This document shows, piece after piece, positions 50,660 through 59,328 of a DNA stretch of 64,000 bases. Each line of letters begins with the position of its first letter. The stretch's first letter is position 1. The stretch is from JANOZM01 sp031429355 (GTDB lineage: Bacteria > Pseudomonadota > Gammaproteobacteria > Burkholderiales > Burkholderiaceae_E), in contig JANOZM010000004.1 in assembly GCA_031429355.1 (NCBI GenBank), positions 186,001-250,000 on the forward strand, read 5' to 3'. Position numbers and translations under genes: made by a program. The notes beneath the pieces were generated by a model, which worked only from the letters and a program-made list of their open reading frames with translations, had not been told where the DNA came from and searched no databases.

Positions 50660-51280
50660 TTACCCACCAACCCCCAACATAGCCTCCAACAAAACCCCAG
50701 CCCCAGCAGCCCCCGATATCGGATTCTTCTGATCAAAAATAAAAAACGGCACGCCAGTAATTCCTAAACTTCGCGCGTGCGAATCTTGTTCTGCAATCGC
50801 TTGGTGAATCGCAAAATCACTTAAAGTTCTATCAATCAAGGCACTATCAACACCAGCCTCCAACGCAATTCGCTTAAGCACTGTGTCATCCGTCAAATCG
50901 CAAGTATCAATAAAGTAGGCTTTAAACAGGGCTTCATCCAACACACCCGGTGCTGCTTGCATTAACGCATGGGCTTTTAATGTGTTGGGTTGGCGGGCTA
51001 TTTTGTCGAGCTTTAAATTTAAGCCCACTTGCTCGGCGGCGGCGTTTACGCGTTGGTAAATTTGTCCGCCATCGCTAGTGCCAAACTTTTGCATTAAGTA
51101 GGCGCTGCGTTCCATGCCTTCGCTAGGCAAGGTGGGGTTAAGTTGAAACGGGCGAAACACAACCGTAGGTTCGGGTTCGTCGGGCCGTTGTATTTTGTAT
51201 TGCGCGATGGCTGATTCGAGTTGGCGTTTCCCGATGTAACACCAAGGACACACAATGTCCGAAACCACATCAATTTGCAT
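50660..51280 (-). CDS. DsbA-family (FrnE-like) thiol oxidoreductase
   Basis: A 206-residue thioredoxin-fold protein without signal peptide. SDIVCPWCYIGKRQLE carries the CPWC redox motif, PFQLNPTLPSEGM the FrnE-type insert, and GITGVPFFIFDQK the cis-proline loop. Cytoplasmic FrnE-like proteins act in disulfide handling or as isomerases of aromatic catabolites. The exact role here is not apparent. It ends 12 bases from the hypothetical lipoprotein gene upstream on the same strand. Confidence 0.87.
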   Translation of the reverse strand: MQIDVVSDIVCPWCYIGKRQLESAIAQYKIQRPDEPEPTVVFRPFQLNPTLPSEGMERSAYLMQKFGTSDGGQIYQRVNAAAEQVGLNLKLDKIARQPNTLKAHALMQAAPGVLDEALFKAYFIDTCDLTDDTVLKRIALEAGVDSALIDRTLSDFAIHQAIAEQDSHARSLGITGVPFFIFDQKNPISGAAGAGVLLEAMLGVGG

Positions 51281-51292
51281 AAATAATCCTAA

Positions 51293-51919
51293 TTAACCAA
51301 CACGTGCGCAAGCACCGGTTTGTGGATGAAACATCACTGGCCAAGCGTCGTCGTACACGCCTGCTGTGCAGCGCTTTTGGCAATCCGCGTGGGCTAGAGT
51401 TACGCGTTGCGGGGTTTGCCAAATCATGAGTTTGCAGCCGCTGCCGTCTTTGGCTAGCAACTCGATGTGCGGGCGTGATTGCGATTGTGAAAACTCGGCC
51501 CCTTCAAAACTGCATTGGCCTTTTTTACCAACCCATATTTTCCAATTTAAGGCGCGCACTTCATTGTTATCAATTTGTACTTGGGCGCTTTCGCGAAAGC
51601 CGTCTTCTTCGGTTTGCGAACAATTGCCGGCCACGTTAATAGGGCGGTCAGCAATGGGGGCTTTGCTGCTATTTGGTTTGTTACTGGCTATCCCAGATGG
51701 TGTTGCTGGTCTTGCTGCAACGGTGCCGGGTAGCTCTACGGGGCGCACCGTGGTTTGCACGCTGCGTTCTGCGGGGCGGTGGCTGCACGAACTTAAGCTT
51801 AGCGAAACGAAGCCTAACGACACCACAGAAAGCGCTAGGCTAATTTTGCGAATGGCTTTACCAAAAGTCGACGTTGACCCTTCGGTTTGATGTTTGCTCT
51901 GTTTTACTAACCACTTCAT
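51293..51919 (-). CDS. Putative lipoprotein of unknown function
   Basis: A 208-residue protein with a long basic N-terminus, a hydrophobic leader and a lipobox-like LSLSSC. A Ser/Pro/Ala-rich linker follows, then a C-terminal domain of about 110 residues with six cysteines (GNCSQTEEDGFRESAQVQIDNNEV, GQCSFEG, GSGCKLMIW, DCQKRC) that probably form disulfides in the periplasm. I do not recognise the family. The true start may be one of several internal Met or Leu codons closer to the leader. Confidence 0.65.
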   Translation of the reverse strand: MKWLVKQSKHQTEGSTSTFGKAIRKISLALSVVSLGFVSLSLSSCSHRPAERSVQTTVRPVELPGTVAARPATPSGIASNKPNSSKAPIADRPINVAGNCSQTEEDGFRESAQVQIDNNEVRALNWKIWVGKKGQCSFEGAEFSQSQSRPHIELLAKDGSGCKLMIWQTPQRVTLAHADCQKRCTAGVYDDAWPVMFHPQTGACARVG

Positions 51920-52032
51920 GGGGTTGGCCTTTCGATTGTTGCGGCATAGTTTAACTTCTTTTTATTTGCCTTCGCAGCGCTAACTGCGAGACAATACAGT
52001 CTTGTTGTGCTTATCATTTTGCAAAGACCACG

Positions 52033-52740
52033 TTGAATACTTCTGCCCCCACCCCACCTAGTTCCTCTGGGAACCCTTCGCCAGTTATTAACGCGGCGCG
52101 CTTGAATGACCAAGAGCTCGCCGAGCTTGATGAATTGCTATCGTCCACCGGTTTTGAAGAGTGCATGTCGGCCGAAGAGCTCGATGGGTTTTGTTGTGCA
52201 TTGGCGTGCTGCACCGAGCGCATTGCACAACCCGAATGGTTAACCGAAGTATTGGGCGAGCCCATACCGCTCACTAAAACGCGTATTGGCCCAAGGCGAT
52301 TCCTAGCGCTGGAAGAATTAGTCACTCGCCACTTTGCGTCGGTTAAAGCGCAATTAGCGAAAGGCGAAAGCTTCGCACCCATTGTTAACTTAGACGAAGA
52401 TGGCCGCGCGTTTGGCTACGGTTGGGCGATTGGTTTTGCTTGCGGTATGGGCTTGCGCCCAGACGCCTGGGATGCAATTGAAGACGACGATTTGTTAGCC
52501 GAAGCCTTTGTTCCTATTATGGATTTAGTCGATGAAGCCAATGAAGGCGACGAAGACTTTCCCGATATGACCAAGGAAGAATGCGATGAGCGTATTAACG
52601 CCATGTTAGACGGTGTGTTTGATGCGTATCAGTTTTTTCAAGGGGCTGCAAAAAAAGCAGCCGCAGCAAAGGCGGGTGGTGGCAAGCTTGGCGCTGGTAA
52701 ACCTAAAAGCGCAGGCGCAAAAAAACCGCGCCCAAGATAA
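52033..52740 (+). CDS. UPF0149 (YecA/YgfB) family protein
   Basis: A 235-residue protein. Residues 27-195 match UPF0149 (LNDQELAELDELLSS, MSAEELDGFCCALACC, FGYGWAIGFACGMGLRPDAWDAI). The usual C-terminal SEC-C zinc motif is missing and is replaced by a Lys/Ala/Gly-rich tail. The family is conserved but poorly understood; YgfB in Pseudomonas affects antibiotic tolerance. The TTG at 52033 is the likely start. The last codons lie inside a terminator hairpin at 52722-52750. Confidence 0.82.
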   Translation: MNTSAPTPPSSSGNPSPVINAARLNDQELAELDELLSSTGFEECMSAEELDGFCCALACCTERIAQPEWLTEVLGEPIPLTKTRIGPRRFLALEELVTRHFASVKAQLAKGESFAPIVNLDEDGRAFGYGWAIGFACGMGLRPDAWDAIEDDDLLAEAFVPIMDLVDEANEGDEDFPDMTKEECDERINAMLDGVFDAYQFFQGAAKKAAAAKAGGGKLGAGKPKSAGAKKPRPR

Positions 52741-52750
52741 GCGCGGTTTT
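52722..52750. terminator. Terminator overlapping the end of the UPF0149 gene
   Basis: AAAACCGCG (52722-52730) pairs with CGCGGTTTT (52742-52750) around an 11-base loop that contains the stop codon. A-tract and T-tract flanks make it usable on both strands, so it could also end transcription of the convergent aminotransferase gene. Confidence 0.75.
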
Positions 52751-52784
52751 GACGGTGTTACGGTAATCGGTTTCGCGGTAACGT

Positions 52785-54191
52785 TTAATCCGTCGTTTCA
52801 ATTGCCTTTTTAACGATCTCGGCAAATTGCGCCAAGTGCGCTTCTTTAACAATTAACGGTGGCGAGATCGCTACGATGTCGCCCGTTACGCGCACTAACA
52901 AACCAGCTTCGAAGCACTTCAAGAACACTTCAAATGCACGCGCTCCTGGTGCGCCTTCGCGCGGTGACATTTCGATGGCGCCCATCATGCCAATGTTGCG
53001 TACATCGATGACGTGCTTAACGCCTTTAAAGCTATGGGCCATGTCTTCAAGTACTGGGGCCATGGCATCAGCGTGTTCAAAAATACCTTCGTCCTTGTAC
53101 AACTTAATCGTGGCTAATGCAGCAGCGCAAGCTAGTGGATGTGCCGAGTAAGTGTAACCATGAAACAACTCGACCATGTGTTGCGGGCCTTGGGTCATAA
53201 AGGCATCGTGAATTTCACGCGAAGCGATAACCCCGCCCATTGGCACCGTGCCCGAATTAACGCCTTTAGCAAACGTAATCATGTCGGGTGTAACGCCAAA
53301 TTTACCCGAGGCAAATGCTGCGCCGACACGGCCAAAGCCAGTAATGACTTCATCAAAAATTAACAAAATGCCATGCTTTTTAGTAATGTCACGCAAGCGC
53401 TGCAAGTAACCCACAGGTGGTGGCAATACACCAGTAGAACCAGCGACTGGCTCGACAATAACGGCGGCAATGTTTGATGCATCGTGCAAAGCCACCAAGC
53501 GCTCTAGTTCGTCAGCTAAATGATCGCCCCAAAGTGGCAAGCCGCGCGAGAACGCGTTTTGCGATAAGTTAAATGTGTGGGGTAAATGATCTACCCCGGC
53601 CATTAGCGAGCCAAAGGCTTTGCGGTTGGCCACCATGCCGCCCACTGCAATGCCGCCAAAGCCCACGCCGCTATAACCGCGTTCGCGGCCGATTAAACGC
53701 GTACGGGTACCTTGTCCGCGTGCGCGGTGGTAGGCCAATGCAATTTTTAACCCGGTGTCTACTGCTTCGGAACCGGAGTTGCAAAAGAACACACGGTCTA
53801 AGCCAGCAGGAGCCATACCAGCTAATGTTTTTGCTAATTCGAAGGCCAAGGGTTGGGCCATATTAAACGGCGGTGCAAAGTCCATAGTCGCGGCTTGACG
53901 CTGAATGGCTTCAACGATCGGTTTGCGGTTATGACCCGCATTGCAGCACCATAAACCGGCGGCACCGTCGAGCAATTGGCGACCATCATCGGTCCAGTAA
54001 TGCACGCCCTCAGCACGAACGACTAGGCGCGGTTTTGTTTTGAATTGCTGGTTGGCCGTAAACGGCATCCAGTATTCATCCAGATCGCTACCGGGCTTTA
54101 AATGTACGTCGGCCGTAGTCATCGGTGCAACGGTGCTTGGCGTCTCGGTTGGTTGCTGGGCTAGGTGCTTTTGTTCTGAATGCTCGGTCAT
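52785..54191 (-). CDS. Class III aminotransferase (beta-alanine/omega-amino acid--pyruvate type)
   Basis: A 468-residue PLP enzyme. YWMPFTANQQFKTKPRLVVRAEGVHYWTDDGRQLLDG is the opening seen in omega-amino-acid:pyruvate transaminases. FFCNSGSEAVDTGLKIA and VIVEPVAGSTGVLPPP follow. LLIFDEVITGFGRVGAAFAS and the Schiff-base Lys in TFAKGVNSGTVPMGG complete the site. It moves the amino group of beta-alanine or related amines to pyruvate. ATG at 54191 is chosen because GGAAA precedes it and the extra upstream sequence is not conserved-looking. Confidence 0.9.
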   Translation of the reverse strand: MTEHSEQKHLAQQPTETPSTVAPMTTADVHLKPGSDLDEYWMPFTANQQFKTKPRLVVRAEGVHYWTDDGRQLLDGAAGLWCCNAGHNRKPIVEAIQRQAATMDFAPPFNMAQPLAFELAKTLAGMAPAGLDRVFFCNSGSEAVDTGLKIALAYHRARGQGTRTRLIGRERGYSGVGFGGIAVGGMVANRKAFGSLMAGVDHLPHTFNLSQNAFSRGLPLWGDHLADELERLVALHDASNIAAVIVEPVAGSTGVLPPPVGYLQRLRDITKKHGILLIFDEVITGFGRVGAAFASGKFGVTPDMITFAKGVNSGTVPMGGVIASREIHDAFMTQGPQHMVELFHGYTYSAHPLACAAALATIKLYKDEGIFEHADAMAPVLEDMAHSFKGVKHVIDVRNIGMMGAIEMSPREGAPGARAFEVFLKCFEAGLLVRVTGDIVAISPPLIVKEAHLAQFAEIVKKAIETTD

Positions 54192-54278
54192 GGTTTTTCC
54201 AAGAGGGATTGCGCTAATCATTGCGCTTGAATAGACACTTAAGTTACGCGCGCCACGACTAAAAAGCAAGCAAACGAC

Positions 54279-55226
54279 CTACCGATCGTAGATTTCGACA
54301 ACGCCTTTTAACTGCTCGTTATCTACCACAATAAGCAGCTTAATTTTTTTATCCAGCATCATTTGTTCAGCTTCGAACAGTTGCGTATTGCTGCCAATGG
54401 TTATCGGTTTACTGGACATAAATTGGGATACAGGGTCGGCTAGTTGCCCGTTGCGCTCGGACAAAGCACGTCGTAGATCGCCATCAGTCAATATACCTAG
54501 TAGGCGCTCACCTTCGGTGATAAGTGCTAAACCAAGGCGTCCGGCAGTCATTTTTAGCATAGTTTCGTGCAAAGTGGCGTTTTTGCTAACGGTTGGCAGG
54601 CTTTGCGTATGCATCACATCGTGCACCTTGGTTAGCAATTTCCGGCCTAGGCTGCCACCGGGATGAAACTTGGCAAAGTCTTGCGGTTCGAAGCCGCGCG
54701 CTTCCATTAAAGCCACCGCTAATGCGTCGCCCATTGCCATGGTGACTAACGTAGATGTGGTGGGCGCTAAGTTGAGTGGGCAAATTTCGCGTTCAACAGA
54801 AATGTCGATGACGTGTTGCGAAGCCTTGGCCAAGGTCGAATCTTTACCACCGGTCATAGCCACAACTGTGTTACCAAATCGTTGTAACGCAGGCAACAAG
54901 CGCAACACCTCATCGGTTTCACCGCTGTTGCTAATCATTAAAACAATATCGCCCGGAACAATCATCCCTAAATCACCATGCAAGGCTTCGGCCGGATGCA
55001 AGAAAAAGCTAGGGGTTCCGGTGGACGCAAAGGTAGCGGCCATTTTTTGGCCAACCAAACCCGACTTGCCCATTCCGCAAACAATTAATCGGCCGCTACC
55101 GGCCAAAATAATTTGAATGATGGTATCGAATTTTGCATCGATGCGACTCACTAAGGCTTTAACCGCCGCGGCTTCGGCTTGCAGTGCTTCGACGGCTACA
55201 ACATGGCTGGGACGACTAGGGTTCAA
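54279..55226 (-). CDS. kdsD: Arabinose-5-phosphate isomerase KdsD
   Basis: KdsD converts ribulose 5-phosphate to arabinose 5-phosphate, the first step of Kdo and lipopolysaccharide synthesis. The SIS domain (residues about 25-180) has VCGMGKSGLVGQKMAATFASTGTPSFFLHPAEALHGDLGMI and SNSGETDEVL. Two CBS domains follow (VMHTQSLPTVSKN..., FMSSKPITIGS...). The 315-residue length is normal. TTG is the apparent start. It is alone here, without kdsC or lpt genes nearby on this side. Confidence 0.92.
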   Translation of the reverse strand: MNPSRPSHVVAVEALQAEAAAVKALVSRIDAKFDTIIQIILAGSGRLIVCGMGKSGLVGQKMAATFASTGTPSFFLHPAEALHGDLGMIVPGDIVLMISNSGETDEVLRLLPALQRFGNTVVAMTGGKDSTLAKASQHVIDISVEREICPLNLAPTTSTLVTMAMGDALAVALMEARGFEPQDFAKFHPGGSLGRKLLTKVHDVMHTQSLPTVSKNATLHETMLKMTAGRLGLALITEGERLLGILTDGDLRRALSERNGQLADPVSQFMSSKPITIGSNTQLFEAEQMMLDKKIKLLIVVDNEQLKGVVEIYDR

Positions 55227-55261
55227 TTCGATGCGCCTTGGGCAATGTTAAAAAACGCGAG

Positions 55262-55861
55262 TTACTTAGGAGCGCCGTCTTTTTGAGCAATTAGTTTAGC
55301 CAAGTCTTCGCCCGATTTGTAATGCGGAACGCGCATCACCATACGTTTGGATCTTTGGAAAAGAGCATTGGAACCATTCACTTCTTCCTTCCAATATTTA
55401 TTAGCTAAAACAATGTTGCCCGGTACATCGAGCTCAAAGCCTTTTTTGGATCCAATGCCACCAAAGATGTAAAGTTTCCCATCGACAATTCGCCACGAAT
55501 CGGCATCACCACCCCAAGGAATGCCGTAGACAATACCGTTGGCACAAAAGCCGCCATATTGTGGCATGTAGGCTTCGGGGTTTTGGTCGAACTTCGTTTT
55601 ATGCTCAGCGCTAGCAAAGTTAACGCGAACGCCTTTAAACGTCGAATTAATTTCAGGCTTACCCTTACGGTGGGTGTTTTCTGTAAAGTACGATACAACA
55701 TCATGACCATCTAACAACAAACGTTCTGCACCATCGATATTTTTAACGTTGGCAGGGCTGTAGCCAGCGCCGGGGTTTTGTGTGACTAACGGGGCGCAGG
55801 CGGACATTGCGACCAAGGCTACCAAAGCTGCACTTTTAAATAGTTTAGAAATTGTGGACAT
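55262..55861 (-). CDS. YHS-domain lipoprotein
   Basis: A 199-residue protein with a lipobox-like leader (ALVALVAMSAC). The mature part holds a YHS domain (LLDGHDVVSYF...GVRVNFASAEHKTKFDQNPEAYMPQYGGFCANGIVYG), a metal-binding-like fold often found in exported proteins of proteobacteria. The ending contains SKRMVMRVPHYKSGEDLAKLIAQ. The function of this family is not established. It is expected to be a periplasmic lipoprotein. Confidence 0.82.
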   Translation of the reverse strand: MSTISKLFKSAALVALVAMSACAPLVTQNPGAGYSPANVKNIDGAERLLLDGHDVVSYFTENTHRKGKPEINSTFKGVRVNFASAEHKTKFDQNPEAYMPQYGGFCANGIVYGIPWGGDADSWRIVDGKLYIFGGIGSKKGFELDVPGNIVLANKYWKEEVNGSNALFQRSKRMVMRVPHYKSGEDLAKLIAQKDGAPK

Positions 55862-55959
55862 GGCGATTTTTTAAGTTAAGGTGGTTATTGTAGTGGAGTG
55901 GTCTGCAATTTGTTTGAACACTTACGGTAAATTCAATCAAACCAAAAAGGGGCAAAGCC

Positions 55960-56664
55960 ATGGACACCAGACAACGCGTCGTTTTTTTACCCGGTCACTT
56001 ATGTGCTGCGCCTTTGTGGCACGCGCAAATTGATGCTTTAGAGCAAGTGGCGCATGCCCGAGTAATGACTTTATACGGGTCGGATCATGTGGCTGGTTTG
56101 GCCAAGCATGTGTTGGATCACGCGCCAGAAAAATTTAGCCTAGCGGGTTTGTCGATGGGTGGTTATGTGGCCCTAGAAATTATGCGTCAAGCCCCGCATC
56201 GTATCGAGCGCTTGGCATTGTTAGATACCAACGCAAAACCAGATCGACCCGAACTACTAGAGCGTCGCCAAGCCGATATGCAATTGGCGGCAGACCACGG
56301 CATGCGTGCTTTAACCAAAGAACTATATGCTCGTTGGATGGCACCAGCCCATGCCGCCAATAAAGAGTTGCAAGCAATTGTGGATGATATGGCCGAAGAA
56401 GTTGGCGTGCATAACCAAAAGACGCAGCAAAAAGCCATTATTAGCCGCCCCGATTCACGCCGGACTTTGCAAGGTATTGCGTGTCCAACCCTAGTTTTGT
56501 GTGGGCGCAGCGACAGTGTTGTGCCCGTATCCGATCACGAAGAAATGGCTGCTTTAATTGGTGGGTCGAAATTAACGGTTATTGAAGACTGCGGGCATTT
56601 ATCCACTATCGAACAACCCGAAAAAGTATCCAAAGCTTTACTAGAGTGGCTCACTTGGTATTAG
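55960..56664 (+). CDS. Alpha/beta-hydrolase fold protein
   Basis: A 234-residue cytoplasmic hydrolase. The nucleophile elbow is GLSMGGYVA (Ser in GxSxG), the acid is in CGRSDSVVPV and the catalytic His in EDCGHLSTIEQP. HLCAAPLWHAQI forms the oxyanion loop. The family includes esterases and C-C hydrolases, and the substrate is not indicated. Its stop overlaps the convergent Nudix gene stop by four bases (TTAG). Confidence 0.87.
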   Translation: MDTRQRVVFLPGHLCAAPLWHAQIDALEQVAHARVMTLYGSDHVAGLAKHVLDHAPEKFSLAGLSMGGYVALEIMRQAPHRIERLALLDTNAKPDRPELLERRQADMQLAADHGMRALTKELYARWMAPAHAANKELQAIVDDMAEEVGVHNQKTQQKAIISRPDSRRTLQGIACPTLVLCGRSDSVVPVSDHEEMAALIGGSKLTVIEDCGHLSTIEQPEKVSKALLEWLTWY

Positions 56665-57500
56665 CCTTCTTTGTATTGCTCTAAATAGCCACGGGTCACT
56701 AAACTTTGATGGATAATTAGCGCCGCTTCAACGGTAAATTGTAGTTCGGCAATACCGTCAATTATTTTATCGAGGGGCCACAACTCAAATTTTTCCACTT
56801 CACCATCTTGGTTAACTGGAATTGCATTAACAGGTAAATCAATATCCCAGCACAGTAGCTCTTCTACTAAAAAACCTTCGGGAATATTGCGTTGCGTTTG
56901 AATGTTGCCGCCGCGTTTAATTAAATGCCCTTGGCGTTGCAAGCTTGGTAAATCGAGACCCGCTTCTTCTTGCACTTCCCGCTCTAATGAAAGCAGCAGA
57001 CTTTCATCGCCAGCCGCTAAGCCACCAGCGCAAGTATCCCAAAGGCCTGGGTCATTGGCTTTATCTAAGGCGCGTTGTTGAACCCACATACCGGTCGTTG
57101 CAGCGCCGTTTGGTATTTGGCTGTAAGCCACCAAGTGAACCGCAAATGTGCGGATACCTAATTGGCGAACGGCAGCACGTTCTATTAGTCCGCGTACTTG
57201 GCCTGAATCACCCGTAACGCGTAGCAATTCGTTTCGCCATTTTCCGAGGCGGCCTTGGTCGCGTAAAGCGTTAGCCATTTGCGCCAATACACCTGGCGCA
57301 TCGGGGCTGCAAAAGGGCGCCAAGCTTAAACACTGTGGCTCTAAATTTAAACCGGCAATATGTTTGGCAAAAAATTGTGCGTCTTCGGGTTTAACGCTGC
57401 CGACTACGTCGTCATCAATTTCGAACGCCCAACGCTCGTGGTCGGGCGGTGCAAAGTTAGCGCTACTCGTTTTTGCGATGAAGGTGTTGTAGCGGTCCAT
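56661..57500 (-). CDS. Nudix hydrolase with DUF4743 N-terminal domain
   Basis: A 279-residue protein. Residues 1-110 form a DUF4743-like domain. Residues about 115-260 are a Nudix fold with the box GGLAAGDESLLLSLEREVQEEAGL (G-x5-E-x7-REUxEExGU complete). This layout is shared with plant/fungal thiamine-diphosphate Nudix enzymes and with bacterial relatives that clean up damaged thiamine phosphates. That substrate is only suggested by family. ATG at 57500 (MDRYNTFIAK) avoids overlap with the upstream DUF962 gene. Confidence 0.88.
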   Translation of the reverse strand: MDRYNTFIAKTSSANFAPPDHERWAFEIDDDVVGSVKPEDAQFFAKHIAGLNLEPQCLSLAPFCSPDAPGVLAQMANALRDQGRLGKWRNELLRVTGDSGQVRGLIERAAVRQLGIRTFAVHLVAYSQIPNGAATTGMWVQQRALDKANDPGLWDTCAGGLAAGDESLLLSLEREVQEEAGLDLPSLQRQGHLIKRGGNIQTQRNIPEGFLVEELLCWDIDLPVNAIPVNQDGEVEKFELWPLDKIIDGIAELQFTVEAALIIHQSLVTRGYLEQYKEG

Positions 57501-57510
57501 CGTTGACGCA

Positions 57511-58080
57511 CTAACGTTCACTTTTAAATTTAGTTTGGTTATTGTAATTTGGCTTGATGCAGGTTCCGCCAACCGCTGCTTCAATCGGCGTCCTTAAATC
57601 GTTGCGTAGTCCGAGCAAAAAACAGACTTCGGTTGCTACAAACAATGGCCCAATAATTAAACCCATAATGTCATCAACAAAGGCCGGTTTTTTGCCCTCG
57701 TAGAAATGACCAATAAATTGCAATACCCAACCCACTATAAAAGTACCGATGCCCCACATCAACCATTGTGCAGTTGACAGCTGCGCTAAAGGGGCTGCAA
57801 AAAATAAACAAAGGGTAATAAATAAGAGCATCACCGAACCTAAGCGCAGATCGAGCTTTAAGTAATAAATGCAGGCCAGTGCGCTAGCAATCCATGCTGG
57901 CGAGAGTACTAGCCATGACAACAAAGAGTTGCCAGGTAAAAGCACTCCGAATACTGGTCGGCTAAGCAATACAACCACAGCAAATACAATCATTGGGATG
58001 CCGATAAAGTGCGTTACGATATTTCGTTTGTCGCGATGGTAGCTGGCGTATTTGGTTAATTGTTCGATAGCAGTTTTCAT
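57511..58080 (-). CDS. Mpo1-like (DUF962) membrane protein
   Basis: A 189-residue inner-membrane protein with about four helices. The opening YASYHRDKRNIVTHFIGIPMIVFAVVVLL and the later FIGHFYEGKKPAFVDDIMGLIIGPLFV are the conserved DUF962 blocks with the His residues that hold Fe2+ in yeast Mpo1, an alpha-dioxygenase of 2-hydroxy fatty acids. The bacterial role is likely similar but untested here. It is followed after 10 bases by the Nudix gene. Confidence 0.9.
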   Translation of the reverse strand: MKTAIEQLTKYASYHRDKRNIVTHFIGIPMIVFAVVVLLSRPVFGVLLPGNSLLSWLVLSPAWIASALACIYYLKLDLRLGSVMLLFITLCLFFAAPLAQLSTAQWLMWGIGTFIVGWVLQFIGHFYEGKKPAFVDDIMGLIIGPLFVATEVCFLLGLRNDLRTPIEAAVGGTCIKPNYNNQTKFKSER

Positions 58081-58093
58081 AAGCCCTCTCCAC

Positions 58094-59317
58094 TTATTGA
58101 TTTGTTACTTTGGCTTGAATCATCGCGGCTAATTGTTCTTCACTATAGCCCAACTCGCGTAGAACACTGTGACTATCTTCGCCTAAATTGGGCGGTAATT
58201 TGCGGATCGATAATGGCGTTTGTGACCAGCCGGTGGTCGGCTCCATTAAAGTGAGTGTCCCTTCTGTGGGGTGCTCGACAGTCTTAAAAAACCCCTTGCT
58301 GCGTAAGTGCGGATCTTGAATCAGGCTGTCTGGCGTGTGCAGCGGCATTGCGGGAATGTCGGCTTGATCTAAAGCCTCTAACCACTGAGCTGTTGATCGT
58401 TGGCTCATTTGTTCGGCAACAAAAGCGTACACCACGTTAATGTTTTCGGCTCGATGCGAATGCGTATCAAACATGGGATCGGTCTTTAAATCTTCACGAT
58501 CAATTAAAGTAAAAAAGCTTTGCCAATGTTTGTCGTTGTAAATCAGCGCACAGACATAGCCATCGTTGGTCGCATAGGGTTTGCGATCAGGCGAGAGTAA
58601 GCGGGCGTAACCAGCATCGGGGTAACCTGGAACACGCGGTTCGAAGGTGCAGCCACCTAAATGATCGCCCAACACAAATTGACTCAAACACTCAAACATT
58701 GGCACTTCAATTGCCTGCCCCTGTCCGGTCGATTTTTGGTAGTACAAGCCTGCGACTAAGGCGAGCGCCGCATTTAACCCAACACTTCGATCGCCCAGCG
58801 TTACTGGGGCGTAACGCGGCACATCGCTACCTTGCGAAAGACTGAGACTTGGGACGCTTGCAGCACCTTGAATTAGATCGTCATAAGCGGGCTTGCCCGC
58901 ATAACTGCCCGCCTCGCCAAAGCCGTAGCAGCCCAAATAAATAATGTCGCTCTTTACCGCCTTTACTTGTTCGTAAGACAGGCCCAGCCGAGCCATTGCT
59001 TGCGGACGGACGTTAAAAATTAGTGCGTGGCTTGTAGCCACTAAATCGAGTAAGGCTTGTTTACCCAAAGGGTTTTTTAAATCTAAAACAACCGAATGTT
59101 TATTGCGCCCCGCATGCAAATACATATGCCCCATGCCGGGGTTACGCATTGGGCCAACGTGACGAATATTGTCGCCGCTAGGTGCTTCTACTTTAATGAC
59201 TTGCGCGCCCAAATCAGCCAACATTTGAGTGGCGTACGGACCCATAACAACCGAGGTTAAATCGATAATGCGAACGCCTGCTAGTGGGCCGGTGCTAGTG
59301 GTTGAATTTGTGTTCAT
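58094..59317 (-). CDS. CaiB/BaiF-family CoA-transferase
   Basis: A 407-residue class III CoA-transferase with LAGVRIIDLTSVVMGPYATQMLADLGAQVIKVEAPSGD, RNKHSVVLDLKNPLGK, a catalytic Asp in YDDLIQGAASV, and a C-terminal RKLPPNLGEDSHSVLRELGY. ATG at 59317 is preferred because AAAGAG precedes it. It lies 11 bases downstream of the flavin monooxygenase gene on the same strand and is likely cotranscribed with it. Only weak similarity to the other CoA-transferase at 18114 is seen. Confidence 0.9.
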   Translation of the reverse strand: MNTNSTTSTGPLAGVRIIDLTSVVMGPYATQMLADLGAQVIKVEAPSGDNIRHVGPMRNPGMGHMYLHAGRNKHSVVLDLKNPLGKQALLDLVATSHALIFNVRPQAMARLGLSYEQVKAVKSDIIYLGCYGFGEAGSYAGKPAYDDLIQGAASVPSLSLSQGSDVPRYAPVTLGDRSVGLNAALALVAGLYYQKSTGQGQAIEVPMFECLSQFVLGDHLGGCTFEPRVPGYPDAGYARLLSPDRKPYATNDGYVCALIYNDKHWQSFFTLIDREDLKTDPMFDTHSHRAENINVVYAFVAEQMSQRSTAQWLEALDQADIPAMPLHTPDSLIQDPHLRSKGFFKTVEHPTEGTLTLMEPTTGWSQTPLSIRKLPPNLGEDSHSVLRELGYSEEQLAAMIQAKVTNQ

Positions 59318-59328
59318 TGACTCTTTTC